Shown here: positions 33,701 through 41,814 of the stretch, one piece after another | How the letters are laid out: every line of letters begins with the position of its first letter | How positions within the stretch are numbered: the stretch's first letter is position 1 | NCBI RefSeq assembly: GCF_038070315.1 | Contig: NZ_JBBPCC010000005.1 | Coordinates: 124,001-188,000, forward strand | From: Paenibacillus_G filicis | GTDB lineage: Bacteria; Bacillota; Bacilli; Paenibacillales; NBRC-103111 | Reading direction: 5' to 3' | Length of the DNA stretch: 64,000 nt | Position numbers and translations under genes: made by a program | Notes under the pieces: generated by a model | What the model saw: the letters and a program-made list of their open reading frames with translations, nothing else | What the model was told of the DNA's origin: nothing | Databases searched by the model: none

Positions 33701-36033
33701 ACCTTGCCCTCGCGTATGCTGGAGCCGAGAACGTACTGGGCCGCATAGTAATACTTCGTCAATGTATCCAGCCTCGGATCGCTCGTATCCATCAGCACAT
33801 AGGAATCCAGCCAGAACTGCTTCCACCAGTCCAGATGCTTGCCGTGCAAGGCTTGAACGGCATCCGGCGTGTTTATACTGTCCAGCAGGCGCAAGGCCTC
33901 TACCTGCGGCTCCGCGCTCTGAAGCAGCGTGCCCCGGTAATCGTAGGTGCGTCCGCCGCCCCCGACGCCCGTGACCACGTAGACCGTCTGGCCCGGCGCG
34001 AGCGCAAAGTCCAGATTGCCGGTGCCCTTCTCTCCGTCGATCGCGAGCTCTACGCCATTTGCCCCGATGATCTTGGCAGCCAGCGCCGCCTTGGAGATAT
34101 GCGCGTTCACGTCATTCGTATCCCGGCTGTCGATCGTCGTCTGGCGGGTCACCACGGCGCTGTTCGACTCGCGAGATGCCGTCACCGGAAACTGCGCATT
34201 GCCGGCCTTGGCCCATACCTGAGCCTGCAGCTGCACGGGGGCATCGCTGCGCGAGGTCAGCTCGGTGACGATTACATTGTTCACCGCCGAGGTCCAAGTC
34301 CGCATCTCGAGCGGCAGCTGGCCCAGGTCCGTCTCGGTGCGGATTTCCGCCTGCAGGATGTCCTGGATTTCATGCAGCTTCCCTTCCGGCTTCGACTTGA
34401 CCAGACCGGGCACGCCAAACAACGAAGCCTGTGCAATCACCGGCTCGCCGCCCGCCGTCACACGAACGTAGCGTGCCGTAAAGGAATCCGTCGTCACATC
34501 CACCACGGTACTTGTGTTACCCGTCGTATGGCCGACCGTCTGCCAGGCGGACCCGTCCTCGCTGGCCTCCACAAGCACATCCTGTCCGCGTGTTAAGCGG
34601 ACGACATAGCGGGAGATCTCCGAGCTGTGTCCGAGATCGTACAGCTTGACCGCCTCGCCGACCGGTCCGCCGCCGTTGTCTCCCGGCGCAGCCTCGTCGA
34701 ACAGCTCGAACTGACCGATGCGCGCCCGTGGATTCTCTACGGAATTCTGCGTATTGCCCTGCGTGCCCGCCGTGATATGCAGCCGCACGTAGCGCGCCGC
34801 CGCCCCGGGCTCCAGCTTGACGTCCGTCGTCGAGGCGCTGTTGCCCGTCACGGTATAGACGTTCTCCCAGACGGAATCGGTCGTATTTCTCGCTTGCAGC
34901 TGGAAATCCTTCGTATTGTTCTCCGTCTCCCCGGGACGCGCTGCGCCGTCATGACGCACGACGAAGCGGTTGAACGCCTTCGTCTGGCCCAGATCGACCT
35001 CTAGCCACCACGGTCCCGGCTGGCCGTCTCCATGATAGCCACTCGTCCAGCCTTCATAGCCGGAGTTGGCGCTCCAAGCACCGTTCACGGCCCGATCCGG
35101 CGTCAGCGTGTAGTGGGACCCGCTCGCGGTCACCGGCCGGTTCAGCGTCAGCGATGCCGGCGATTGTCCCGGAGCCGGAGTCACCGGCGGCTGCGGCGCC
35201 AGATCCGGGTTCAGGTACAGCTCGAACTGGCCGATGCGCGCCCGCGGATATTGCCTGGAATCGTCGTTCGTCTCCTGAGTTCCCTGCATGACGTACAGGC
35301 GCACATAGCGGGCCGTGACTGGCGCCGGCAGGATGATGTCCGTGATCGTCTCGCGGTTGCCCGTGACTGTATACGCATCCGTCCAGGCGTTGCCGTCCGC
35401 GCTCGTCTGCAGCTTGAAGCTTCGGGTCACATTGGGGACCTCATTCGGGCGGGCCGCAGCGTCATGGCGCACGACGAAGCGGTTGAAGGTCTGGGCCTCG
35501 CCTAGATCGACAGCCAGCCACTGCGGATTGCCGACCGGCGATACCCAGCCCTCGTAGCCGGACGCCCACTCGCCGTTCACGGCGCGGGAGGCCGAGAAGC
35601 CCGAATGATCGGCGCTCGAGGTCGCCGGCTTCCGGTAAGCGAGCGAGGTCTTTTGCGGGTCCTGATGCTGAGACACCTGGGCTTTTTTCTGAATCGTCAG
35701 TCCCCCAATCGGCATAGGGGAACCATTATACGCCCAGAAGTCCCCCTTGGAGATGTAGAAGGTTTTGGAGCTTCCGTCCCCGCCGGAGGTCACACCTATA
35801 TCGCCGTTACCGAGCAGCGCCGTCTTGGGCATCGTGGTGACAAAAAGCCCTTCGTACTTCGTATCATTCCATTCGCCGTAATATTTCGAGATGACATTTT
35901 GCAGCTTGGTCCACTCATCCTCTGGCCTGACGGAGACCGGTGCGCCGGGAGCCGCCTGCACGCTTCCCCCTCCAGCCAAGCAGAGTGCCAGCGCCAAGGA
36001 CGACACGCGTTTGATGCCCTTAAATGTTTTCAT
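30706..36033 (-). CDS. SLH-anchored GH95-like glycoside hydrolase with discoidin and FN3 modules
   Basis: 1775 aa. Signal peptide (to SVQAAP, about residue 28). Start of the N-terminal domain (LLGNGDIGVTSGG, about 75), interrupted by two complete F5/8C discoidin modules (about 130-280 and 290-445) and a partial third. The six-hairpin (alpha/alpha) catalytic region (about 720-1230) includes LWHTTDGSQWSSDYHLNYNF and FHGAEKSGATEAINNMMLLS and closes with a beta domain (GIMKVFPNWLENRD) as in GH95. FN3 at about 1268-1360, a Pro/Gly linker, a ZU5/Ig-like region, and three SLH domains (about 1591-1774) that bind the cell-wall polymer. GH95 enzymes are mostly alpha-L-fucosidases or galactosidases; specificity is open. 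ATG at 36031-36033, with AAGGAAGG upstream. Confidence 0.85.
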   Translation of the reverse strand: MKTFKGIKRVSSLALALCLAGGGSVQAAPGAPVSVRPEDEWTKLQNVISKYYGEWNDTKYEGLFVTTMPKTALLGNGDIGVTSGGDGSSKTFYISKGDFWAYNGSPMPIGGLTIQKKAQVSQHQDPQKTSLAYRKPATSSADHSGFSASRAVNGEWASGYEGWVSPVGNPQWLAVDLGEAQTFNRFVVRHDAAARPNEVPNVTRSFKLQTSADGNAWTDAYTVTGNRETITDIILPAPVTARYVRLYVMQGTQETNDDSRQYPRARIGQFELYLNPDLAPQPPVTPAPGQSPASLTLNRPVTASGSHYTLTPDRAVNGAWSANSGYEGWTSGYHGDGQPGPWWLEVDLGQTKAFNRFVVRHDGAARPGETENNTKDFQLQARNTTDSVWENVYTVTGNSASTTDVKLEPGAAARYVRLHITAGTQGNTQNSVENPRARIGQFELFDEAAPGDNGGGPVGEAVKLYDLGHSSEISRYVVRLTRGQDVLVEASEDGSAWQTVGHTTGNTSTVVDVTTDSFTARYVRVTAGGEPVIAQASLFGVPGLVKSKPEGKLHEIQDILQAEIRTETDLGQLPLEMRTWTSAVNNVIVTELTSRSDAPVQLQAQVWAKAGNAQFPVTASRESNSAVVTRQTTIDSRDTNDVNAHISKAALAAKIIGANGVELAIDGEKGTGNLDFALAPGQTVYVVTGVGGGGRTYDYRGTLLQSAEPQVEALRLLDSINTPDAVQALHGKHLDWWKQFWLDSYVLMDTSDPRLDTLTKYYYAAQYVLGSSIREGKVAPGLYSLWHTTDGSQWSSDYHLNYNFIATFYGVNSSNRTWMGKPATDAILDYKENGLKNAASTEHLLHIGEGAHGAKVREFVEAKIAKGDFDPIHGIPDALLYPVSIGPWGMKLERSYSYYGQLLDAIFSSYPLIEYYNFTQDKAFLPVMYDYLKKSIALYEPWLEQEDGKFVLYSAYNEGSWGTNAAVDLALLKNALASAIQASEELNVDPDKREQWKHILEHLAPQPTAQYKGRTIFSLAEKHWNQDKWEDLSRPIPWDGNILPMESVIPGEQLGYYSSARDLQVAKDTIDVFVEEGIGGGKNGAWSQYNNFPKIFANAVNVRYPAESIVTNFAKTIEEQMQKNLTIKDDSDFHGAEKSGATEAINNMMLLSDQGIMKVFPNWLENRDASFARLREKGAFVVSSAYSGAERKVQHVEIVSEAGKTASIASPWAEGLHVVDANGKAVPARKGTAPHHEAEIVYTFDTVAGMTYRLLPGEGPDEPPVDTEAPAWPADSTVTASQVGSGSLTLSWTDAKDANAVTAYRVYRGDALLATVPAGVNRYEVTGLSSGTAYTFKIEAGDAAGNWSTAGPSVTVTTSSSGSGGESDGSGSGPAAPAAPEKPAPGPARPAGTIVAAEPKLDAATGLAAVTIGGEAWKQAAQASKRIKIEVPVQREAAGYTVILPAEALASGEPARDIELVTGAGTIRVSSQMWSTAEAAGKREIALSLRSLSAGSLDQAARTAVGGRPVLELTALIDGNAVAWSNPDHPVTVSVPYTPASGERASLEHLAVRLLGKAGELTPVPTGSYDPATGTVFWQTTQLGTYAVVHVHPAFGDLDSYDWAKHAVEVMAAKGVVTGTADGSYAPAEPVKRADFLLLLMRALGLNAKTEGDSAFSDVGADAYYAEAVAAARRLGIVSGTDQGGFLPEQPVTRQEMMTMMHRALTAAQKTLAAGTEADLAGYADESSLSSYARPSVAALVKSGLVEGDGQQLSPLASATRAEAAVLIYRVYNHR

Positions 36034-36202
36034 TCCGTCACCTTCCTTCTGCAATATGAATATATCATTTCTGAATCCGCTTCCAAACGAAAAGTTAGGA
36101 AAGGGCGAAACTCCAGCCTCTTCCTTGTCTCATCCCTGCATCCCTACTCCCCCCTGTTCATCGGTAGTCGGATAGTCGCCCTTCCCGGTATACCCGAAAT
36201 AA

Positions 36203-36217
36203 AGATAGCGCTTACAT
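36203..36217 (-). promoter_or_regulatory. cre-like catabolite repression site
   Basis: Minus strand ATGTAAGCGCTATCT matches WTGNAARCGNWWWCA at 14 of 15 positions. It lies about 170 bases before the GH95-like start and downstream of the predicted transcription start, a usual roadblock position for CcpA. Confidence 0.6.
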
Positions 36218-36324
36218 CTAAGTGCTGATGCATCCAGCATGCATGCGGGCTCATCCCCCTTAGTCAAATATGTATCCATGAAATGATACAAACAACATAA
36301 TCATGTATCATTTATCATATCATC

Positions 36325-36353
36325 ATCATAATATCAAATATTATCTGTGTCAA
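36325..36353 (-). promoter_or_regulatory. Sigma-A promoter of the GH95-like gene
   Basis: TTGACA (36353-36348), 17-base spacer, TATGAT (36330-36325). The spacer begins CAGATAAT as in two other promoters of this window. Predicted leader of about 285 nt. Around it are several GATACA/TGTATC half-sites (36286-36310 and 36390-36395). The remaining intergenic DNA (36034-36400) is AT-rich without a gene. Confidence 0.65.
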
Positions 36354-36404
36354 CGATATTCACTTAGTTTAGTTATATATAATACAGTTGATACAATAGT
36401 TCAA

Positions 36405-36430
36405 AAAATCAGCCTTAATCGGCTGATTTT
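36405..36430 (-). terminator. Terminator of the decayed regulator copy
   Basis: AAAATCAGCC and GGCTGATTTT arms with a 6-base loop; the minus strand ends in a U-run. Homologous to the terminator at 40453-40477. Confidence 0.7.
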
Positions 36431-36454
36431 CGGTTTCATAGCTATTTAGCTTGA

Positions 36455-36690
36455 CTTAAAGCGCCCTCGCTTTGCTGATAGAACAGGACGCCGGTCTCAA
36501 TAAAGATGCCCCGGCGGCTGTCGCGCTTGAGCAACTCCTCCGCGCAAAGCTCCTTGATCGCTTTCCCACGTGTTCACGCTAACCCTGTAGCTGTCGGCAA
36601 AATCACGGCTCGAGGGCAAGCGCCTATCGCCTAGCCACTCGCCCTCCAAAATCCGTTTCTTGATATTTTCCTTGATCTTGAGACAGTGTC
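36455..36690 (-). pseudogene. Remnant of a GntR/LacI-hybrid regulator
   Basis: The HTH part (LKIKENIKKRILEGEWLGD and LPSSRDFADSYRVSVNT) matches residues about 8-45 of the intact regulator at 40503-41612. A 2-base loss then shifts the frame, and all of the sugar-binding domain is gone. Its promoter, ribosome site and start codon are deleted as well (the sequence passes directly from CTTGAG to the GTGTCCAAATATGG segment). It cannot make a working regulator. Confidence 0.88.
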
Positions 36691-36727
36691 CAAATATGGA
36701 CCCCGCCAAGTCTGAACAAGCAAAGAC

Positions 36728-36758
36728 GGCCATAGCCCTGAAGCTCAGAGCCATGACC
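36728..36758 (-). terminator. Terminator hairpin after the beta-helix gene (unit A)
   Basis: As minus-strand RNA, 14 uninterrupted pairs including G-U, between 36758-36745 and 36741-36728, with a 3-base loop, then GTCTTTGC. Identical element at 41711-41741 in unit B. Confidence 0.65.
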
Positions 36759-36777
36759 GCCTATTAACTCTCGAAAT

Positions 36778-36792
36778 GATACAATTTGTATC
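36778..36792. promoter_or_regulatory. GATACAATTTGTATC palindrome (unit A)
   Basis: 15-base perfect palindrome with one central base, about 40 bases after the beta-helix gene stop. The unit B counterpart is at 41762-41776. Candidate operator of the GntR/LacI-type regulator by position and symmetry (inference). Confidence 0.45.
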
Positions 36793-36830
36793 TATTTAGA
36801 CACAATTGTGCCTGAGTCTATCTGCCTGCA

Positions 36831-39800
36831 TTACTGCAAGATTTGTTGAGCGACAATCGCCAAGTCGAGCAGATCAACCTTGCCATCGTTGTTGACATCC
36901 GCAAGCTTGTAAGAATCCCAATCCGGATCTTGCGACGTTTTGCCGAAGGCTGCGGCTACGATCGCCAGGTCGCCGATCGAGTATTTGCCGTCGCCATTGG
37001 TATCTCCAGGCGAGCGGGTGATCACGGAGTTCACGAACGTTTCAACCGCTGCACCCAGCTCTGTAACCGCCTGCGCCACTTGCTGCTGCGTCACTTGCGG
37101 ATTCGCAGCTACCGCTTTGGCCTTGTCGATGGCCGCTTGCAGCTTAGCCTTGGAGCCAGATGGGTACTGGCCGGCCTGCGAGCCTTCTACTGCTGCATCA
37201 TGCTTGGCTTGCGCCTGCTGGATCAGCGTACTCAGCGCTGTCAGGTCTACGGTAGCCTTGATTTGAACCGTATACGAACCGCCGTTTAATTCGGACTCTA
37301 CCCCTTTGCCGTCAGCCAGGATCAGCTTGGACAGCGCGATGGAGGCACTCGAAGCTTCCTGAACGGCTTTCGCTTTCCAGTGCAGCTTAATCAGGCTGGC
37401 ATTGATGCCTGCGCCGCCTACATTGGCCGTAATCAGACGCACTTTACCGGCCTCCGCCTTTTTATCTACGATAATCAGGCCTTCCTTGACCGCGTCTGCA
37501 GCTACAAATTCCAGCTTGCTGTCATCATACGTCAGCGTGATATCTTGCGCATAGATATTGCCCGTGATCCCCTGCAGTCCCAAGGTCACATCGAACGGCT
37601 GACCACCGGCTACGGAAGCCGGACCTTCCAGCTTGGCACCGGAAGGTACCGTCGTGTTATAGACGTAGAACTCGTGGATCGACCACCAGCTCGAAGCGCT
37701 GCCCGTCTGAACGACTTTGATGTAACGGGCATTTTGCGGAGCGAAGCTTGCCGTTACGACCGGACCTGTACCGGCTCCGCTGGCAACCGCAGTCCCCCAT
37801 TCCGTGCCATCGTTAGACACATACACTTCATAGCCGCGTGCATAATCGCTGTTGCTGCCGGTGGAATCCATCACCAAATTGTTGAACGTGCGGGAAGCCT
37901 TCATATCGACGGTGAAGAATTGACCCGGAACCATCGGTGCCCCCGCACTCCAGCGGGTGGCTATATTATCGTCCAGCAGATTCCTTGGAGCGTCTCCGCT
38001 GGATGGCGTCGAGGTAGCTGTCCAGCCCGTGCGGTCAAGAGGAGCTTCCTTCGTCGTAGCGCTTACCGCGGCGCTGTCAGCTGACACATTGCCGGTGGCA
38101 TCCTTGGCTTTAACCGTGTAGCTATAGGTGGTGACCGCTTTCAAGCCTCTGTCGCTGTACGAAGTCGAGGCTGCAGAGCCGACGAGCACGCCATCGCGGT
38201 AAATATCGTAGCCGGTCACAGCCACATTGTCCGTCGAAGCGGTCCAGCTCAGGTTAATTTGGCTGCCCGACGCCGCTGTTGCTTTTACATTCGTCGGAAT
38301 GGTAGGCGGCTCGGTGTCACCGACATCGGTACCTACGAATTCGTTGACCGTTTGTCTAAACGCCGTGCTTGGAGAAGTTCCGGTCACTTTTCCGCCCGTG
38401 CTATTGATGACATGCGTGATCTCACTGCCCACTCTACCGTTAAGCCAGATTGTCGTGGCATGATGGATTTTAACGCCCGCCACCTTAGGCACCTCAATGG
38501 CGCTCTCCAGCTTCACCACGGCATCCCGGAAGTAGGAGTAGACGCCCAGCCCCCATGCTTCATGGCTGGTTACCGAGTCTGCTACCTTGTAGGAAGCATA
38601 ACCGTTCACCTTACCGTCCTGGCTCATCCAGGCTGCCTGGTTCGGTACATCGTATGGAATTTCAGACTGATAGAAGTAGAGGCGGCCGCCATTGCCGTTC
38701 CACAGCGTCTGATACTCGTTATGATGCTCATTAAACAAACCATACAGCGTGACATCGTTTCCGTTGACGACAAGTCCGTTTTTCGATACATTGTTCGTCC
38801 AGGCCGCGCCCGTACCGTGATCCGCACGCCAGACCCAGAAGTGATCGCCGATCACGTCATTGCTGTTGATCTGAATCGCGACTTCATTTTTCCCGGCGAT
38901 GTAGCCCCCAGTCCGGAAGAACACATCATGAAGTGACGTCGGATTGGCCTTGTGGCCTGCGGTGCTGCCCGTCGGTCCTACTTCCAGCAGTACGCTGGAG
39001 CTTACAGGTCCGGCGTCATAGACGATACCCGCAATCTTCACGCCGTCCACATCGGCTACCGTCATGACTGGCTTGCCTGTATCCGGAATCAGCGTCGGAA
39101 GCCCGATGCCGAGCACGACAGTGTCTGGATTAGTGATACGTATTGTATCATTTAGGCGATAAATACCCGGCGTAAACAGCAAATGCTTGCCTGCGCCCAG
39201 TGCAGCATTGATGCTTGCCGCCGTTGCCGTATCCGGTTTTGCGATGTAGAACTGATCGATGCTCAGCGACTGGCCGGGGGTCGATCCGTTAGCCCAGCTG
39301 ACGCCCTTCGTATCCTGCTGCAGGGACGGGACGAAAACCTGATATTGCCCTGCATCGTTTATGTAGAGATAAGGCTTCTCCCGCAGAAGCGGAGTCTTCT
39401 CGACGACCGTGTATCCCTGATCCTGGAATCCGCCAGCCGGCGGATTCGTTACGCCGACAAACACCATGTTCCACGAGCCGTTCGCCCAGTTCGACCACTG
39501 GGTGTTGCGCGAGAACCATTGCTGCTGAGACCCTGAAGCAACAGCCTTATCCACGATGGAATCCGCCAAAAACCCTCCACTCGCCCAGCCCGCATTCCCA
39601 CTCGAGGTGAGGTCGAACAACTGCAGCTCTCCCTTAATGTGCAGACGTCGGAGTGGTGCGGCCTGAGAAACGGCAATCTGCGTTTTGCCGCTGGACGGGG
39701 ATATCGTCAGATTCTCGACGGCTCGCCAGAAGTTTCGGGTGGCGTTACCGTTATCCCACTTGGCATCAATATTCAAGCCGCCGTTTATATTGACATCTCC

Positions 39801-40115
39801 GGGATTTTGCCCGAGTCCGGCGACATGCGTATTGAAGCCTACTCTGAAGTTGACGTTGTAAGCCCCGGGTTTAAAAAGAAAAGCATCCCGCTGGGGACCA
39901 AATTCATTTCTTTCCTGGCGGTTAAAGACGGAAGTGGTGATGTTCTGGATGTCGGAGGGGGCCATGGAGGGATCGAACACATAAACATTAGGACCAAAAA
40001 TCGTTGAGTTCGCTTCGGTAATGGGTGTTGCTGCCTGGGAAGGCCCGGGATTGAGTAAACTCAAGGCAATCGCGGCCGCGGAAACGGACGAGAGCATCTT
40101 CTTATACGGCTTCAA
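36831..40115 (-). CDS. Secreted beta-helix enzyme with FN3, discoidin, cohesin, FIVAR and dockerin (copy A)
   Basis: 1094 aa. Signal peptide to about residue 28 (ALSLLNPGPSQA). Residues about 30-595 look like a right-handed beta-helix/pectate-lyase-type fold (ENLTISPSSGKTQIAVSQAA, HLLFTPGIYRLNDTIRI, DVFFRTGGYIAGKNEVAIQI). I cannot assign a CAZy family with certainty; GH55-like is one possibility. Then FN3 (about 603-690), F5/8C discoidin (692-820), cohesin-like (GAKLEGPASVAGGQPFDVTL to about 955), FIVAR helices (957-1035) and a dockerin with two calcium repeats (DTNGDGKYSIGDLAIVAAAF, ADVNNDGKVDLLDLAIVAQQ). It is a near-identical paralogue of 41815-45099. A cre-like site and promoter lie upstream. 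Confidence 0.85.
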   Translation of the reverse strand: MKPYKKMLSSVSAAAIALSLLNPGPSQAATPITEANSTIFGPNVYVFDPSMAPSDIQNITTSVFNRQERNEFGPQRDAFLFKPGAYNVNFRVGFNTHVAGLGQNPGDVNINGGLNIDAKWDNGNATRNFWRAVENLTISPSSGKTQIAVSQAAPLRRLHIKGELQLFDLTSSGNAGWASGGFLADSIVDKAVASGSQQQWFSRNTQWSNWANGSWNMVFVGVTNPPAGGFQDQGYTVVEKTPLLREKPYLYINDAGQYQVFVPSLQQDTKGVSWANGSTPGQSLSIDQFYIAKPDTATAASINAALGAGKHLLFTPGIYRLNDTIRITNPDTVVLGIGLPTLIPDTGKPVMTVADVDGVKIAGIVYDAGPVSSSVLLEVGPTGSTAGHKANPTSLHDVFFRTGGYIAGKNEVAIQINSNDVIGDHFWVWRADHGTGAAWTNNVSKNGLVVNGNDVTLYGLFNEHHNEYQTLWNGNGGRLYFYQSEIPYDVPNQAAWMSQDGKVNGYASYKVADSVTSHEAWGLGVYSYFRDAVVKLESAIEVPKVAGVKIHHATTIWLNGRVGSEITHVINSTGGKVTGTSPSTAFRQTVNEFVGTDVGDTEPPTIPTNVKATAASGSQINLSWTASTDNVAVTGYDIYRDGVLVGSAASTSYSDRGLKAVTTYSYTVKAKDATGNVSADSAAVSATTKEAPLDRTGWTATSTPSSGDAPRNLLDDNIATRWSAGAPMVPGQFFTVDMKASRTFNNLVMDSTGSNSDYARGYEVYVSNDGTEWGTAVASGAGTGPVVTASFAPQNARYIKVVQTGSASSWWSIHEFYVYNTTVPSGAKLEGPASVAGGQPFDVTLGLQGITGNIYAQDITLTYDDSKLEFVAADAVKEGLIIVDKKAEAGKVRLITANVGGAGINASLIKLHWKAKAVQEASSASIALSKLILADGKGVESELNGGSYTVQIKATVDLTALSTLIQQAQAKHDAAVEGSQAGQYPSGSKAKLQAAIDKAKAVAANPQVTQQQVAQAVTELGAAVETFVNSVITRSPGDTNGDGKYSIGDLAIVAAAFGKTSQDPDWDSYKLADVNNDGKVDLLDLAIVAQQILQ

Positions 40116-40276
40116 GGGTGTGCCTCCTTGTCATTCGAATTGGATATGAACAAGCTGTCTTCCGACTACAGATACAGATACAAAGCCTATTGCTGTTTCC
40201 ATCCAGCCTCCTTCAGCCACTCTCCTTCCTTCTGTGGATTTACTTCTTGCGGTAGCGGATGTTCACGATTTCATTA

Positions 40277-40392
40277 GGTAAGCGTTTGCAATATTTCTTA
40301 TCAATCATCTCCTTACCTTTCAGAATCCAAGGGCCAGCCCGTCACTGGTAAGATAACCATAGAATATTAGGCACTGTTTTGAAAGCGGTAAA
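40277..40392 (-). promoter_or_regulatory. Promoter and cre-like site before copy A
   Basis: cre-like TTGCAAACGCTTACC on the minus strand (40291-40277) matches the consensus at 14 of 15 positions. Promoter candidate TTTACC (40392-40387), 17 bases, TAATAT (40369-40364). Both are conserved in unit B. The 387-base gap 40116-40502 holds no gene. Confidence 0.5.
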
Positions 40393-40452
40393 CTTTAGAA
40401 AACGTGTTGGTTTTATTTATATGTCCGAAATTTATAGTGATTTTTCATCAAA

Positions 40453-40477
40453 AAAATCAGCCTGATCGGCTGATTTT
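40453..40477 (-). terminator. Terminator of the GntR/LacI-type regulator
   Basis: AAAATCAGCC/GGCTGATTTT with a 5-base loop, then a run of T on the minus strand. 26 bases after the regulator stop. Confidence 0.88.
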
Positions 40478-40502
40478 CGGCTTCATAGTTATTTAGCTTA
40501 GC

Positions 40503-41612
40503 TTAGAGCTCCCTGGCTTTGCCGATGGAGGTCCCATAATTAATTTCCGCCTGGCAGATTTGTCCCAATACGTACAAGTGCTCCTTCGAATCCAGCAGAT
40601 TCATGAGCTGCAGCGCCGCCGTACGCCCCATATCGTAAAAAGGCTGGTTCACGCCCGTCACGTCCAGCTTGTACTTGAGATTCAAGTTCCGCGCATCGTA
40701 GGTCACAAGCGACAGATCGTCCGGAATGCGCAAATTGAGCCGGTCCAGTACCGTAATCGCCGCTTCGGCAATCTGGTCGTTGGCCGTGAAGATCGCCGTG
40801 CAGGGCAGCTTACGGATGACCTCTGCCAGCCGGTCGCTGAAGCTGTCGAACTCGTCGGAGAAGTTTTCGAACTCGGAGGGAATAAGCACATCCAGCTCGG
40901 GGTCGAAGGGCAGCCCCGAATCTAAGAACGCCTGCCTCATCCCAAGCAGGCGCTCGTTCAGTGTGCTGAGATCGGAATTGCGGATAAACAGAATACGCCG
41001 GTGCCCCTTGTCAATCAGCATTTTCGTCAATTTATACGCGCCCGCCACGTTGTCGCTCGTCACGAAGGGAATGTCGCTGTTGTAAAAGTGCCGGTCCAGG
41101 AACACAACCTTGATCCCGTTGTTCCGCAGCAGATCGTACAGCTGCTGGTTGCGCTCACCATGGCTCCAGTCGAAGATCGGACTCAGGATGACACCGTCCA
41201 TCCGTTTCGCCACGGCGCTCTTGACCAGCGCCTCCAGCTTGTCCAGGCTGCGGTCGTCGCTGTAGCTGAGCAGATGATAGCCGTGAACGTTCAGCACGTC
41301 CTGGATGCCGCGAAGAGCGGTCGCCCACAGCGGATTGTCAATGCCGATTACCGATGCTGCGACCAGTCCCGAACGGTTCATGCCCTTGAGGGACAAGACG
41401 CCGGTCTCGATAAAGGTTCCCCGGCGGCTGTCGCGCTTGAGCAATCCCTCCGCGCACAGCTCCTTGATCGCCTTCTCCACCGTGTTCACACTAGATCTAT
41501 AGCTGTCGGCAAAATCACGGCTCGAGGGCAAGCGCGTATCGCCTAGCCACTCGCCTTCCAAAATCCGTTTCTTGATATCTTCCTTGATCTTGAGATAGGG
41601 ATAGGTTGACAT
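40503..41612 (-). CDS. GntR-LacI hybrid regulator (AraR type)
   Basis: 369 aa from the ATG at 41610-41612, with AAGGG upstream; the frame is open further but that part covers the promoter and terminator. N-terminal GntR winged helix (YLKIKEDIKKRILEGEWLGD, LPSSRDFADSYRSSVNTVEK, GLLKRDSRRGTFIE), then a LacI/periplasmic-binding-type sugar domain from about residue 85 (SGLVAASVIGIDNPLWATAL to AEINYGTSIGK). This architecture is that of AraR, a sugar-responsive repressor. It is transcribed from its own promoter after the beta-helix gene. The likely targets are the secreted enzymes around it; the inducer is unknown. Confidence 0.9.
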   Translation of the reverse strand: MSTYPYLKIKEDIKKRILEGEWLGDTRLPSSRDFADSYRSSVNTVEKAIKELCAEGLLKRDSRRGTFIETGVLSLKGMNRSGLVAASVIGIDNPLWATALRGIQDVLNVHGYHLLSYSDDRSLDKLEALVKSAVAKRMDGVILSPIFDWSHGERNQQLYDLLRNNGIKVVFLDRHFYNSDIPFVTSDNVAGAYKLTKMLIDKGHRRILFIRNSDLSTLNERLLGMRQAFLDSGLPFDPELDVLIPSEFENFSDEFDSFSDRLAEVIRKLPCTAIFTANDQIAEAAITVLDRLNLRIPDDLSLVTYDARNLNLKYKLDVTGVNQPFYDMGRTAALQLMNLLDSKEHLYVLGQICQAEINYGTSIGKAREL

Positions 41613-41646
41613 AGGCGCCCTTTCTTTTCCAAATCTGAATAGTTCG

Positions 41647-41675
41647 ACTATAAACAATTGTATCATCTGTGTCAA
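41647..41675 (-). promoter_or_regulatory. Sigma-A promoter of the regulator
   Basis: TTGACA (41675-41670), spacer CAGATGATACAATTGTT of 17, TATAGT (41652-41647). Predicted start about 28 bases before the ATG. The spacer contains a GATACAATTGT half-palindrome, so autoregulation is plausible. Confidence 0.75.
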
Positions 41676-41710
41676 TATATGGACCCCGCCAAGTCTGAAC
41701 AAGCAAAGAC

Positions 41711-41741
41711 GGCCATAGCCCTGAAGCTCAGAGCCATGACC
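41711..41741 (-). terminator. Terminator hairpin after the beta-helix gene (unit B)
   Basis: Same 14-pair, 3-base-loop hairpin as at 36728-36758, about 75 bases after the gene stop and 36 bases before the regulator -35. Confidence 0.65.
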
Positions 41742-41761
41742 GCCTGTTTCACTCTCGAATC

Positions 41762-41776
41762 GATACATTTTGTATC
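41762..41776. promoter_or_regulatory. GATACATTTTGTATC palindrome (unit B)
   Basis: GATACA-TTT-TGTATC, counterpart of the site at 36778-36792, about 90 bases upstream of the regulator promoter. Confidence 0.45.
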
Positions 41777-41814
41777 CACCTAGACACAATTGTGCCTGAG
41801 TCTATCTGCCTGCA

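Larger units (their letters stand above)
36405..40440 (-). repeat. Tandem duplication, unit A (beta-helix gene plus decayed regulator)
   Basis: This stretch repeats unit B (40446-45400) in the same order and orientation: upstream region with cre-like site and promoter, 1094-aa gene, hairpin, GATACA palindrome, regulator, terminator. Homology is very high through the structural gene and intergenic parts. Relative to unit B, the regulator part has lost about 870 bases of the effector domain, about 80 bases of promoter and start, and 2 bases in the HTH. Confidence 0.9.

Noticed and set aside
31258..34596. 1112-codon plus-strand frame
   Set aside because: It lies wholly antisense to the GH95-like gene, has no ribosome site or recognisable domain, and follows from the GC-rich codon bias of the real gene.
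36497..36754. 85-codon minus-strand frame as a functional GntR regulator
   Set aside because: Comparison with 40503-41612 shows missing promoter, start and effector domain and a frameshift, so it is listed as a pseudogene.
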